Part shown: piece by piece, positions 9,308 through 19,900 of the stretch
How the letters are laid out: every line of letters starts with the position of its first letter
How positions within the stretch are numbered: position 1 is the stretch's first letter
DNA from: Prorocentrum cordatum
Lineage: Eukaryota; Sar; Dinophyceae; Prorocentrales; Prorocentraceae
Length of the DNA: 35,159 nucleotides
Direction of reading: 5' to 3'
NCBI GenBank assembly: GCA_963575745.1
Contig: CAUYUJ010008048.1
Coordinates: 7,501 to 42,659, forward strand
The notes under the pieces: generated by a model
The model's input: the letters and a program-made list of their open reading frames with translations, nothing else
Told to the model about the DNA's origin: nothing
The model's database searches: none
Program-made: the position numbers and the translations under genes

Positions 9308-12300
9308 TCACTTGCTGCTATCAGCCTGCTTGGCGGGCTCGGGAGTGGCGGCTGCCAATGCGCTCCGAAAGAACCTCGTGGTGGCGCTGTTCGGCTGGCA
9401 CGTCTCGATCTGGCGGAACATCTCTTCGAACGCTGTGTAGGACGCAGCCGAGTTCTCCACGAATGGCACCAAGTAGCCGTAGACGCCGCTAGTACCGACC
9501 GTCCGTTCGACGAAGAAGCTGCCCAGAGGGATGAACAACATCTGATTGGGTGCCAGCGTCCCACGGTAGACCCTCGCCTCAGACTGCGCAAGCAAGTCCA
9601 ATTGTTCTTGAGATTGAATAGAATGAAGTACATCCAGCTGATGCTCGTGAAAGTCCTTGTCCGTCTGCTTGATCATGTCGGCCTTCTGGGCATAGTCGCC
9701 TAAGCTGCTGAAGTCTATCAAGGTGAACTCCAGGGTCCCCGCCACCTGATACATCATGCCCGCCAGCCCTTGGCGCGACTGCCCCATGCCCACATACCCT
9801 GGGTTCTTGCCGTAGAAGGCGGCTTGGGAGCACGTCGTCTTCACCAAGTTGTCGACGCCGTCCTTCTTCACGTCCACGACGCAGGCCGGGCCCGCAGAGA
9901 GCATCAGCTCCCGGAGGCGGTCCCTCCGCTCATTGTGGAACGGCGTGTAGCCGCGCCCGTCTGTTACAGCTTGGCCGCTTGATGGGAATTGGATGCGAAA
10001 CACGCCTAAGCTTGCCTTCACGCTCCGCTCGTCCACGAGAGCAGCCACTGCGGGCATGCTCTTCACGATGTAGGGCTCGCTTGTTCCCAAGGTCCCCGCG
10101 TCCTTGGCCTCGGCCAGCTTCTCCGCGGTGTCGAAAGTCTTCACAGGTTTAATCACATCATGACTGGCCTGGATCAGGAACGCGGTCCCAGTATCTCCTT
10201 TTGCCCTCTTCGCATTCTGCTCAGCCTCCGCAATCTTCCTTTTCCTGGCTCGTTCATTCTCCTCCTTTTTCGCCGCCTGCTGCGACGAGTGCTGGACCTT
10301 CTTGTCGCGCGTGGTGATGTGTTTCGAAACAGCATCCGCTGCAGCCTGCGGAAACTTGATGCATTTAGTGAAGAGGCCAACCTTCTTGTCGCATTCGTTC
10401 ATCCAAGCCTTGACGGCGAGTCGCCACACAGTGCGAAGAGGCCGAGCCATGCCGCCGTTTCCATTTCATCCCTGACCGCCCCCGGACCTCTACCAGAACA
10501 AATGCCCCAGAGAACATACTCCACAACTCCCCCATCCCCCTCGCTTTCCTGGCCCTCTCAGGGGCCATCCTGACTCAGATCAATGCGGCATGGCAGGGCC
10601 CCCCTCGAACCTTCATGGCGTTCTCGTCCTCGATGCGATGGATGCGGCGTTGGCCAACCTGGAACCAGATGAGCGGCCTCACAGCATCGAGATCCTCGGG
10701 CACGACGGGCAAGGCCTTGCCCTCTGCGTTCCGCTGGGTCAAGAACGCCTCAAGGTTGGCCACGGCGACCAAGTAGTGCTTGTGGAACAAGAGGTCTTGG
10801 AAGAGCAGATCATGGTTCAAACTCGCGGTCTCGCTGTCGAAGCCGCGCGCCTTCATGATCTCATGGAGCATCGAACCCTTCAAGCTACCTTCGAAGCTGT
10901 TGCCGATGTGGTTCGCAATAGAGCGATTCAGGGTCTGCTTGGCCTCCTCAACTTTCTCGGGCTCCACGGGCTTTTTCTCCTGGTCGGCCTTGGTCTCACT
11001 AATGGTGCCAGCAATCTTCGACGCGAGCTTGAGCTCCTCCGACTCCTCGATGCCGTTCGACAGAGCGATCGAGCTCGACGGCGCAAGATCCTCTGGGAAC
11101 TTGATCTGCATGAGCGGCATCAGCGAGAAACGGTCGTTCAGCAGCTGCAGGTTGCGATCCAGCCCTGGCACGAAATGATGGCCTGGCCTGCTGCGATCCT
11201 CTCCGCCTTCGGTTTTGGTCATGGCAATCGCTTTGGCCTTCGCTTCCTCAAGTTTTTCCAGCTTGCCTTGAATGCTGCTGATTTGACTGGCCACCCTGTC
11301 ATGCATCTTAACCTGCTGTATGTCCTTGTCGAATATCTTCTGAGCCGACGGCGGGGTTCTGTCGGATTCCTGATGCTGCATCTTCTTGTTCTCAATGACG
11401 GAAGCGAAAGCGCTGGAAGCTGCGCTTGTCCCGCTGGCCGAGTGGAACGCGGTCTGCCCTGAGGCCCCAACTCCGAGCAGGCCTGACCCCGCTGAGGCGA
11501 GGATGGCCTGCCCTCCAACAGAATCGAACATGTCATTGCCAAAACCGACGTGGTTCTTGATGACGCCGGCCTGTGCAGCTGCGATGTCAGTCTCTGCGCC
11601 GATCTTCTTGGACTTCGAGGCCAACTCCAACTCCTTCACTTGTTCGATGATCGCCGCAGCATCAATGTAGTCCTCTGATGGCATCGGTAGACGTAGAGGT
11701 GAATCTACGGGGCCCATCTTGTCTCTAGCCGACTCAGGGCACTTGCCCTCGACCGATTTCCAAGTCATCTCCGCCTCCTCCATGGGGTAGCACTGCTTCT
11801 TGACACGGAGCTTGATCCACTGCGCCTTATGCATCATCACGAGCCTTGAGCCCTTGGCCATGGACGTCTTCGCCACGTGCTTGTCGAGGATGCGCTGCAC
11901 GTCGGCGGAGGAATGGCCCCTCGGCTTGCCCTGGACCTTCGAAGGATGCGTTGATTCAAAACTGAGCACCGACTCACTCCAAGGACTGGGTGGGGTATCT
12001 GGGGCATTCGCTTGGAGATTCTTGAACTCTTTGAGCGCCTTGATGCCTGTCTCCGACTTGTCATCCTTCAATCCGCTCATCATGGCGCCCACGGTCTTAG
12101 TGTGGATCCTGCACTGCTTCTTGCCCGGCGCGCAGTCGGGCGAACTGCACGCGTTGCAGCTGGAGCCAGTGCTGGCCTCTCAGAGAAAAATTATCCCAGT
12201 GCGACCCTACCTAGGAGTTGGAACCCCTAGGAAAGCAGCATTAGTAGTAACAGTAACGCTAAGCTAAAGCTAAGCTAAAACTAAGCTAAAGCTAAGCCAC

Positions 12301-13165
12301 AGCTAAGCTAAAGCTAAGCTAAAGCTAAGAGCTAAAGCCAAGCTAAAGCTAAGCTAAAGCTAAGCTAAAGCTGAGCAAGAGCTAAGCTAAAGCTAAGCTA
12401 CAGCTGAGCTAAAGCTAAGCTAAAGCTAAGCTAAAGCTAAGCTAAAGCTAAACTACAACTAAGCTAAAGCTAAGCTAGAGCTAAGCTAAAGCTAAACTAC
12501 AACTAAGCTAAAGCTAAGCTAAACGCTAAGCGAAAAGCTAAGCGAAACGCTAAGCTAAAGCTAAGCTACAGCTAAGCTAAAGCTAAGCTACAGCTAAAGC
12601 TAAAGCTAAAGCTAAAGCTCCCAGGAAACTGGGGGAACCGCTCCCAGGGGACTGGGGGAACCGCCCAGGGCGTGTTGCACTGCCCGGCCCCTTTAAGCTA
12701 AGAGAGTTAGGCAGAGCCTAGGTAGGGAACAAACAATGAAGAGGTGGCAGGAGGAGGATGGAGGTGGGAGGGCGTTTCTCTACCAGGCCAGGTACCTTCC
12801 TCGGAAACCGAAGCTCCCCCTCCAAAGATTTCGGCAGGCAAGATTTGAGCCCAAGACGGATTTGGCAATGGTCAGTTCGGTCCAGGGGCCGCTTTGCAAA
12901 TCTCAGGATCAATCGACCCGACCTGGAAGAAACCAAAATGTCTGTGAGGGAATTTCTGCCCACCATGCGTGCAGAAATTCCTTCATTGATCAATGTTGCG
13001 TCGATGCGCACATTGTCGTTTCAGAGTGGGCAGGATTGCATGCCAGGCCTTCGTCCTCTTAGAGGACGTCCCCGCCACGCTGCCAGCGCCATCCGCCGAT
13101 CCCCCTGGCTTGGAGGAGCCGTCGAGCGACATGGCGTCCATCCCGAGGTCCTCGAGTCCGCCCAT
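9308..13165 (-). CDS. three-exon gene, 918 aa, function unknown (Cys-rich N-terminus, coiled coils)
   Basis: Inferred exons 13165-13049, 12176-10611 and 10381-9308 join in phase 0 and total 918 codons plus stop. The first exon starts at an ATG followed by an acidic, Gly/Ser-rich stretch. Exon 2 opens with a Cys cluster (C46-x2-C49-x4-C54-x6-C61-x2-H64) that could bind zinc. Residues 323-359 look coiled-coil. Residues 580-622 are Lys/Glu/Arg-rich and probably helical and nuclear. Near 839-858 a PNQMLFIPLGSFFVERTVG-type stretch resembles the final strand of cupin-like folds, a weak resemblance only. I do not recognise the family. Exon 3 could instead be a separate gene starting at ATG 10450, which is in the same frame; the shared junction repeat and a stop just upstream of that ATG favour splicing. 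A partial leader relic lies at 13229-13237. Confidence 0.6.
10382..10610 (-). other. inferred intron 2 of the three-exon gene (GT-AG, 229 bp)
   Basis: The donor is ATGAAG|GTTCGAG and the acceptor is AAGAAG|GTTGGCC, both in phase 0. GAAGGTT is present at both junctions. It removes an in-frame stop and fuses the Lys-rich coiled region to the rest of the protein. Confidence 0.45.
12177..13048 (-). other. inferred intron 1 of the three-exon gene (GC-AG, 872 bp)
   Basis: The donor is ACGAAG|GCCTGG, a GC donor. The acceptor is TTTTTCTCTGAGAG|GCCAGC, with a pyrimidine tract. AGGCC is present at both junctions and both sides are phase 0. An in-frame stop immediately upstream of the acceptor supports the boundary. 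The inverted-repeat satellite element at 12205-12727 lies in its 3' part, 28 bases from the acceptor. Confidence 0.6.
12205..12727. mobile_element. introner-like terminal-inverted-repeat element, copy 1 (523 bp)
   Basis: It is bounded by perfect 11-bp inverted repeats, CCCTACCTAGG at 12205-12215 and CCTAGGTAGGG at 12717-12727. The interior is an 11-base satellite, CTAAGCTAAAG, with many variants (about 12264-12620). This is followed by two copies of a roughly 24-base unit ending ACTGGGGGAACCGC and then GCCCCTTTAAGCTAAGAGAGT. It matches 24332-24907 block for block. Shared sequence extends about 15 bases outside the left inverted repeat (ATTATCCCAG). It has no coding capacity, so it would be non-autonomous. 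It sits inside a GC-AG intron. Confidence 0.75.
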
Positions 13166-13228
13166 GTCGTGTCTCGAGCGAGGAGTCCGCGACTGGGTGG
13201 ATGTCCCTTGGACGAGAAGCCTGAATGT

Positions 13229-13237
13229 TTGAGCCAA
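13229..13237 (-). promoter_or_regulatory. partial spliced-leader relic upstream of the three-exon gene
   Basis: The minus strand reads TTGGCTCAA, the 3' half of the leader, about 63 bases before the ATG at 13165. Bases 5' of it (GGTG) do not match. Alone this would be weak. It gains weight from stronger matches at the other three gene starts. Confidence 0.4.
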
Positions 13238-13239
13238 CA

Positions 13240-14337
13240 CCAACGAGAGCAGCCTATGTTCTATGGTTCCGCACAAGTTGCTAAACGAGTCGTGCTCTCT
13301 CCTGAGACTTCCTCGAACGCATTGCTAAAGAATGGCACTCTCGCCTTATCAGCCGTGTGTTGTGCATACGACCACGTCTTGTTGAGCGGCGTTCGACAGA
13401 AGTTATGGGTGGTGGCATGGGCGTCCACTGAGCAAGACTGAACCCTCAGAGGCCCGCTGATCCTACTGTTGGGCTCTTGGACCCCCAACTCCCAGGACTG
13501 TTGTTTGGACCGTTTGGAGCCTATGCGAAGAGTTGCATGAGAGTTCGGTAGTTGATTTACCTCTTTGTGAGGGCGCAGTCTCTCGAGGCTCTGAAAGGCT
13601 CCTTTTGGGGGGGCAGTCACAGGCTCACTCGTCGCTATTCAAAACTTTGTGTTGGAATTGGCAAGCGCCCCCTCGCCTCCCGATGCGTTGTTGAGACCCA
13701 GTTTTCTGTTAGACTACTCCCCCCCATCTCTCATTAGTTGTCCCCAGGTTCCCAGGCATCGATTCTAGATGGGTTGGTGGGGGCACGACGCGTTGAGCAT
13801 TGTTCAGCATGCGCAAGCATGCAATCCGAGCAACACCATCACATTTCAAATCTGACTGGTTCCAAGCATCCTAATCCTGCGACAAACATAAGTATGCACG
13901 TGAAGGATCCAAGCCCAAGGGGGGCCAGCGGCGCATGAGTGCCGACACCATTGATTGAACTTAATGTGTTAAAGACGGCGTGGGAAGCGTCAACGAGTTA
14001 GTGCGTAGGGGCCCGTATGGGCCCTATGATTAGGGAGAAGAGGAATAGGAATGGATGTGGATGCGAAGATGTACCATACATGACTGTTGCTACAGTCGCC
14101 AAAAACAATGCATCCAGTCCAACAGCACAGCCCCCACTGAGCTGAGAACTGACGCGCAAACAATTGAAACGGGACAGCAGATGGCAGAGCGTATGAGATT
14201 AGGTTCCTCCTTATATTCATCATCCTGCTTGTGATCACCACCAGCATCATCAACACCGTCATCATCATAATACATCCCCACTATCTCCTCTTATCCTCCC
14301 TCCTCCCTTGGCTCCTTGGCTAGCGTCGGTCGGTCGA
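13240..14337. other. spacer, no gene seen
   Basis: Mixed-composition sequence between the 3' end of the disordered-protein gene and the leader region of the three-exon gene. Short frames occur on both strands without motifs. A CATCATCATCA-like tract lies near 14216-14275. Confidence 0.45.
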
Positions 14338-15255
14338 TCACACCTCGGCCTCCGCGAACTGACGAATCAACTGGGATGCAGGCGCGAGCTCCTGCCCACT
14401 GAAATGGCAAGGCGCGAAGCTTTGAGAAGGGAGCTCGTCGTCATCTCTCTGCCTCAGCTTCCACTTGCGAACGTTGCGCACGGGCGCAGGCGTGAAATCA
14501 GGGCTGTCTTCCACCGAAATGATTTGAGCCGACGGCCCTGGAGGCGTCTCAGACAGCCCAAGAGGCGCGCCGGCGTCCAGCCGGGCACGCTTCGGGCTCG
14601 CAGGCACAGTGGGGGCCGGGCTATTGGGACTGTCGATGAATGAAGCGAGGTTCGGCAAAAGCTGCCCGCCATACATACTCTCCTCCACTGCCCTAGCGGA
14701 ATCAAAGCATTCGGATAGATCTGCGATGTGAACGTCTACAGAGCCAGCGCCAGTCGCTGCATGAGCACTGGGGCGACTGGGCTCGCAAGACACTTGGCCA
14801 GAAGATCCTTCGGTCACGCACACAGGAGCACCATCAAAAACGCCGCCAGGAAAAGGCTTGGGAACATCAGGGTCGCAACTATCGCCAAGCTCAGGCGGTC
14901 GACTGCCGATGCCATTGCCATCATCAGTCTTGTCAGTTTCGATGCCAAGCGCATCATTGGGAACGGAAGCAGCAGTAACAGCCGACACAGATATCGTGAT
15001 ATTCTTGACACTAGGATTATCACCCACAGGATCACCATCACCAAGAGGCAAGGACATTGTTAGCATCCCCTCGAGGCCGAGGCGGCCAGAGAGTTTCCTG
15101 GTGCCTTCGGGCGTCTCCACACGCAACTGTATGTCCATCTGGCCCGTTACAGGAAATGTGTCCTGGACATTCGAGGACGACATGGGTGCAATCGTCGGCA
15201 ATTGAGCCGTCAGATCTGCAACGCGTGGTGAGCCAAATGGCTGTGGCACCATCAT
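14338..15255 (-). CDS. hypothetical, largely disordered protein (281-305 aa)
   Basis: One open frame of 305 codons from ATG 15255, or 281 from ATG 15183. The second start is favoured because a leader relic occupies 15229-15246, which would make the first codons former 5' UTR. The protein is Pro/Ser/Asp-rich and low in hydrophobic clusters. A short beta-like region near the N-terminus contains MDIQLRVETPEGTRKLSGRL. The C-terminal quarter has a basic patch (PKRARL and VRNVRKWKLRQR) that could be a nuclear localisation signal. No family was recognised. The frame stays open some way upstream of 15255, so an additional 5' exon cannot be ruled out. Confidence 0.5.
   Translation of the reverse strand: MMVPQPFGSPRVADLTAQLPTIAPMSSSNVQDTFPVTGQMDIQLRVETPEGTRKLSGRLGLEGMLTMSLPLGDGDPVGDNPSVKNITISVSAVTAASVPNDALGIETDKTDDGNGIGSRPPELGDSCDPDVPKPFPGGVFDGAPVCVTEGSSGQVSCEPSRPSAHAATGAGSVDVHIADLSECFDSARAVEESMYGGQLLPNLASFIDSPNSPAPTVPASPKRARLDAGAPLGLSETPPGPSAQIISVEDSPDFTPAPVRNVRKWKLRQRDDDELPSQSFAPCHFSGQELAPASQLIRQFAEAEV
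15229..15246 (-). promoter_or_regulatory. relict spliced-leader sequence at the start of the disordered-protein gene
   Basis: The minus strand reads CCACAGCCATTTGGCTCA. The leader core is CCGTAGCCATTTTGGCTCA, so this differs by two substitutions and one missing T. A second GGCTCAA lies about 25 bases further downstream, as expected if truncated leaders stack up over several rounds of recycling. The relic overlaps the first codons of the longest frame. Confidence 0.6.
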
Positions 15256-15837
15256 GTCATTATCAACACCACCACCATCGTGAGCTTCATCATAATTGCC
15301 CTTATGTGGCGATTTAGCTGGGTTCCCACGAGCCCCCTATGAGCCCCCCCCCAGACTCCCAGACTTGAGTAGATCGTCCTGAGCGATTGCCCACCTAAAC
15401 AACTTGGGTGCCCCGCTGGACCTTCAAGGGACCTCCTCCGCGCCTCACGGGGCCTTAATCGACCAACGTCCGCACGCGTCTCGTGGCCCCACAGTCGACA
15501 CCAAACGTGTCAACCTGACGCGCCAAATGCGTGCCGCGGCAGCGTGTGTCCGAAACAGAAGGGAACTACCTTCATGGCCCCAAAGAGGCAAGCGTGTGAA
15601 TAGTGGCGAATGCTTGTACAGGGGCCAGATGTAGATGAGAGAAGTTTGGTCAGAGTAATGGCCATTGTGGCAGGCCCAACTAGGACGCACAGCAGTAGCA
15701 GACTTTCTTACACATTCAAACACAATGCAATACAAGGCAAATACAAGGCAGCCCACACGTACCCAAAGCTATTGGACATGTTTGTTGTTGGCAATGTTAT
15801 TTGAGTTGCATTGGTTTTCAGCTACGACAAACGAATA
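15256..15837. other. spacer, no gene seen
   Basis: Upstream flank of the disordered-protein gene. The minus-strand frame stays open to about 15420 but is Gly-rich and carries no recognisable motif. The rest shows nothing I can support. Confidence 0.4.
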
Positions 15838-16420
15838 GCTTAGAAAAAACACAAAACACAATGAAAAACATTGAACGCCAACAAAAACATCAAAAATGCT
15901 GAAAAACCAGCAAACCAATTGAAAAATACGAAAAAAAACGAAAAAAAAAAAAAAACTAAAAAAAAACCTGAAAATGCAACACAAACAATGAAAAACCAGA
16001 AAAACATTGAAAAATCAACGAGTGACAACAAATTTCTATATACACCCAAAAAATCAAAAAAAGGTGGCTGGAGGGGCCTCCTCGGAAGTCCTCGGAAGTC
16101 CTCGGTAGTCCTCGGAAGCTTCCTCGGTAGTCCTCGGTAGTCCTCGGTAGTCCTCGGTAGTGTTTTTGGTAGATTATCGACCAGAATTGAGGATTACGCG
16201 AATTTGATGTACATATGTTGTTTTTGTTGTTTTTTTTTCAATGTTTTCATGTTTTTCATGTTTTTCAGTGTTTTTTCATGGTTTTGCAGTTTTTCATGTT
16301 TTTTTTTCATGTTTGTTCTGTTTTTTTCTGTGTTTTTCAATATTTTCATGGTGTTGGATGTGTTTCTCTGATGTTCAAGATGTTTCATGTGATTCATAGG
16401 TTGGCATGTTTTTTTTTTCC
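15838..16420. repeat. inverted A-rich / T-rich satellite arms around a TCCTCGGTAG minisatellite
   Basis: 15838-16040 is built from CAATGAAAAAC-like units. 16206-16420 is built from GTTTTTCATG units, the same satellite on the other strand. Between them, 16079-16158 is a 10-base tandem repeat (TCCTCGGTAG or TCCTCGGAAG). The three blocks form a large imperfect palindrome with a GC-richer loop. Confidence 0.75.
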
Positions 16421-16929
16421 AGCTGTTTCGATGTGTGTTGTAACTGTTGGCAGTGGTTGGCATTGCTTGGGGGCCAGACCTACTTGTCTCGTGTGGTTGT
16501 AGTGCGAAACAAATCTCGCGTGCGTCATATAGCGTGAACGTGCGTGTGCGCATGGTAGATGTGCTCTTTACAGGCAGCATTGCATGCATGTGTGAGTGTG
16601 CCCGCTTGTAGGCTACCCCATTCGCACCACTAGTAGGTGTCGTGTGCTTTCCGTTGCGTTTCTGATATGGTCATAGTGATATCATGTTGCAACCCTCGTT
16701 GGGGCGAGGGTGGTTTATAACATACATAGTGTTGTACTCTTCTGGCAATGTAGGTGTGAACGTGCTGTGCCTTTGCTAAACTTAGGGGCCCACTGAGGCT
16801 TTTTGCAACGAGGCTACGAGATCTTGTATGCGTGAGTGAGACGTGTCGTGCTGCCGCAACAAAGGCTGCTGGCCGTGACGCCAACATGGCGGCGCCGTGC
16901 AGCATATAATACATGCAAGCTGGCCAGCC
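16421..16929. other. 3' flank of the five-exon gene, no gene seen
   Basis: Mixed sequence with short TGCGTGTG-like runs near 16520-16595. It lies downstream of the stop codon at 16930 of the five-exon gene and probably contains its 3' UTR. No polyadenylation signal stands out, as is usual for dinoflagellates. Confidence 0.4.
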
Positions 16930-19900
16930 TCAATCGCTGGAAGAGCTGTCAGATCCCTCTCCAGAATCTCCAGACGCTGACGAGTTGTCGCTGCTGCTGT
17001 TGCTGGTGCTGCTGTCGCTTGAGTTCTGTGCTGCGCTGGCAGCGGCATGAGATTTTGCCTTGGCTCTCGCCGCCCTTCCACGACCGCGCCCACGACCTCG
17101 CGCCTTCTTAGGGGGGGGCTCTTTCAGATCCTGGACCACTGGGTCGTCGCCTGATTCCCAATCCTCTGGAAGACAACTTTTGTCCACATCGGGCGCGGCC
17201 GGAGTGTTCTTCACCCCTGGCTTGAATAACATATGTTCCCTGCGAGTATTGTAGCAACGACATTGGTTCAACCAGTGCTTGAGGTATACTTGCACCTCCT
17301 GATCCTGCTCTGGTGTTTTGAATTGTCGAGTCTGGCGGCAGATCGTGTTCTTCTGCTTTTCATTTACATGGCCGCCTGCCCGTCGACCGCACAAAGCTTC
17401 CCACTTGTTTGGCGGCGCAAAGACCATGAGCCCTGGACACCATGGATACGACCGTTCATGATGCTTGCGCCCTTTGCGACCAGGTTGTTTCACTACATCG
17501 CGGGCCTCCTGAGGCCCCTGAGGCCCACCTGCACTACCACCCGGTGGCTGTCTAGGTTGTGGCATGGCATCCATGTCTCCTGAAATGCTTAGCTTGTTGT
17601 TGCCACTGAGCAGGCGCTTGTAATACGCATCTTTCTGGAAATGTGATATGTACTCTTTCTTGATTTGCTCAATCTTTGCAAGGGCTAGAAGGTAGAAATG
17701 ACTGATGACGATCGTGTCTGGTTTGGCCCAGAAGATCATGGGAGCACGCTCTTGCACTTCGACTACGCATGGCTTGTCGGCCTTACTGAACCAGACATTG
17801 AACGCCCATCCCATGTATTCTAAATAGCCTAACAAATCCCAAGTTGACATGTCATCAGTCTTCGACATGAGACGTGGGGCCATGAGTTGAGCATTCTTCC
17901 TCTGGAGCACTGAGCAAGTGTCGATCGACTCTTCGCCAGTAGCTGTAATCCTCCAGTCAACAGCAGAATCAGAAGTGCCAGTTTGCTGGACAATGCCAGC
18001 CTCCTCGAGTTTCTGCAAAGCCTGGGTAGGTTGAACATTCGAGCCTGGCACGGTTCATTCTCGATGATCTTTCCTGCGCCTCTTCCTGTTCCTCCTGACC
18101 TGCTTCAGCTGCTGCTCAGCTCCTCCTCGTCCTCCTCCTCCTCCTTTTCCTTCCCTTCCTCCTACTCCTCCTCCTCCTCCTCCTCTTCCTCCTTATCCTC
18201 CTCTTTCTCCTCTTCCACCTCCTCCTCGTCCTCCTCCTCCTCATCCCCCGTGCCACTTGACCCTGGAAAGCCTCCATTGATGCACGATCTTCTTTGGAAC
18301 AAGCCCAGCTAGATCCATCAACATTTGATTCCAGAGCCGAACAAGACATCATTGCGGATAGTACCGATGAGGTTTTTTCATCACATAACGGTGGGACCAA
18401 GCCTGGCACTCTGAAATAGAGCTCCTTGTTGGGCTGTATCAGCCATAACTGGTCAAGATGATTAGACAGATACGACCAAGACATGACGCGCCCAGTGTCG
18501 CACACCTTGGCTGATAGAAATTGTTTCGCTGAATCGTCGCAAGCATCATAGAGAAAGCCTAATACATTAATGACGATATCACCAGATCCAAACCGAGTCA
18601 TAGAATACCCTCTCAAAATACTCTTCGGATTTTTCACCGTAGCCTGGAAGACGCAAGTCATCTGCCTATCTGGTTGCGTGTCGCCATCGAGCTCTGGCAC
18701 GGGATCGCTTGCCTCAGGCCCTCCATTATGAAAATCGAGGTCGGACTCCATTGACGCTGGCATGTGGAAGGCATCGGCAATCATGGAGGTGTCTAGCACG
18801 TCTGGTTTGAGTCGGCTCATATCAATGTCGGCTGGGAATTGCAGTGGCGTTCGTAGCACATCGTCCAAAGTCGGCAAATCTGTTTGGCGCGCACGTATGA
18901 TGAAGATTTGTCCCTTGGTTGCGAGACTCAAGAAGTGTTTGATTTTCGCATGCTGTGTAACTCTTTTCAAGATCGCAGCCTCCAGGGAAGACCCAGACTC
19001 AGCCACCGCCGCAAGCTCGCCTCCCTTTGGCGCTGGTGGACCTGGGGGACCGGGGGACAGGCCAGATCACCAGATGGATTTTGGCCCAGGGCCCAGCGCA
19101 CACATATCTTTATGAGGGTAGGGTCTGAACCCAGCGTAAAACAAACAGCAGTGACATAACCATCTAAATGATAGCAACGTCCCAGACACGGCATTGAGAG
19201 CAAGCACCAGTCCTGGGGAATCATGCAAACCGTGTCCCACTGATTGGCGAGAATCGCCCCACGCGACACCAGCGACGCGTGAAACCAAAACAAGCAGCCG
19301 CCCAGAAGTGTGAACAATTGGTTTTGCGAAGGGTGGAACTCCTGAGCGCACGAAGGCCCGCGTGCGTGGAACTTCTCTCGCTCGTTACCTCACTCACGTG
19401 GATCCCTGCTGCGCGGAAGCCTGTTTCAGAGCCGGGCCGTGCCAGAGGCCTGGAAGGCAGAGCGAATTGAATTTGAAAGTGGGAGCCCCTGGGTGACTAC
19501 AACAGCCCAACCACTGCAAGCCATGCCATACCTCGAGAACAACGAGAACTTATTTGCGCAAGCACTCCTGGAGGATGTGTATATGTATACAACGGTTGCC
19601 TACGTGCGCGCACGCATGTATCTGCACGTGTATTGTATGTGCACACGTGCGCGCGCATGTCGCATGTGAATAGCATAGCGCGTGTGAACGACATCGTTGA
19701 AGTGCTTGTATTCAGTTGATTGTGTATGTACGTAGGACAACCTGTGCATTCTAAGATACGTTGGCCCCAGTCCTGCACCTCCGCTGCCAGAGGCGCCGCC
19801 GCTGCCTGATGCAGCGCCAGCGCTGCCAGAGACGCCGCCGCTCGATGCAGCGCCTGAGCAAGAGCTGCCTCCCGCCGCACTGCCAGCCTGCCCACCGGAG

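Noticed and set aside
12264-12620. CTAAGCTAAAG repeats as telomeric sequence
   Set aside because: The unit is not the TTTAGGG type known in dinoflagellates, it is internal, and it is bounded by inverted repeats in both copies.
12846-12860. TTGGGCTCAA on the minus strand as another leader relic
   Set aside because: It has an extra G, lacks the 5' half, and falls inside an inferred intron with no gene start beside it.
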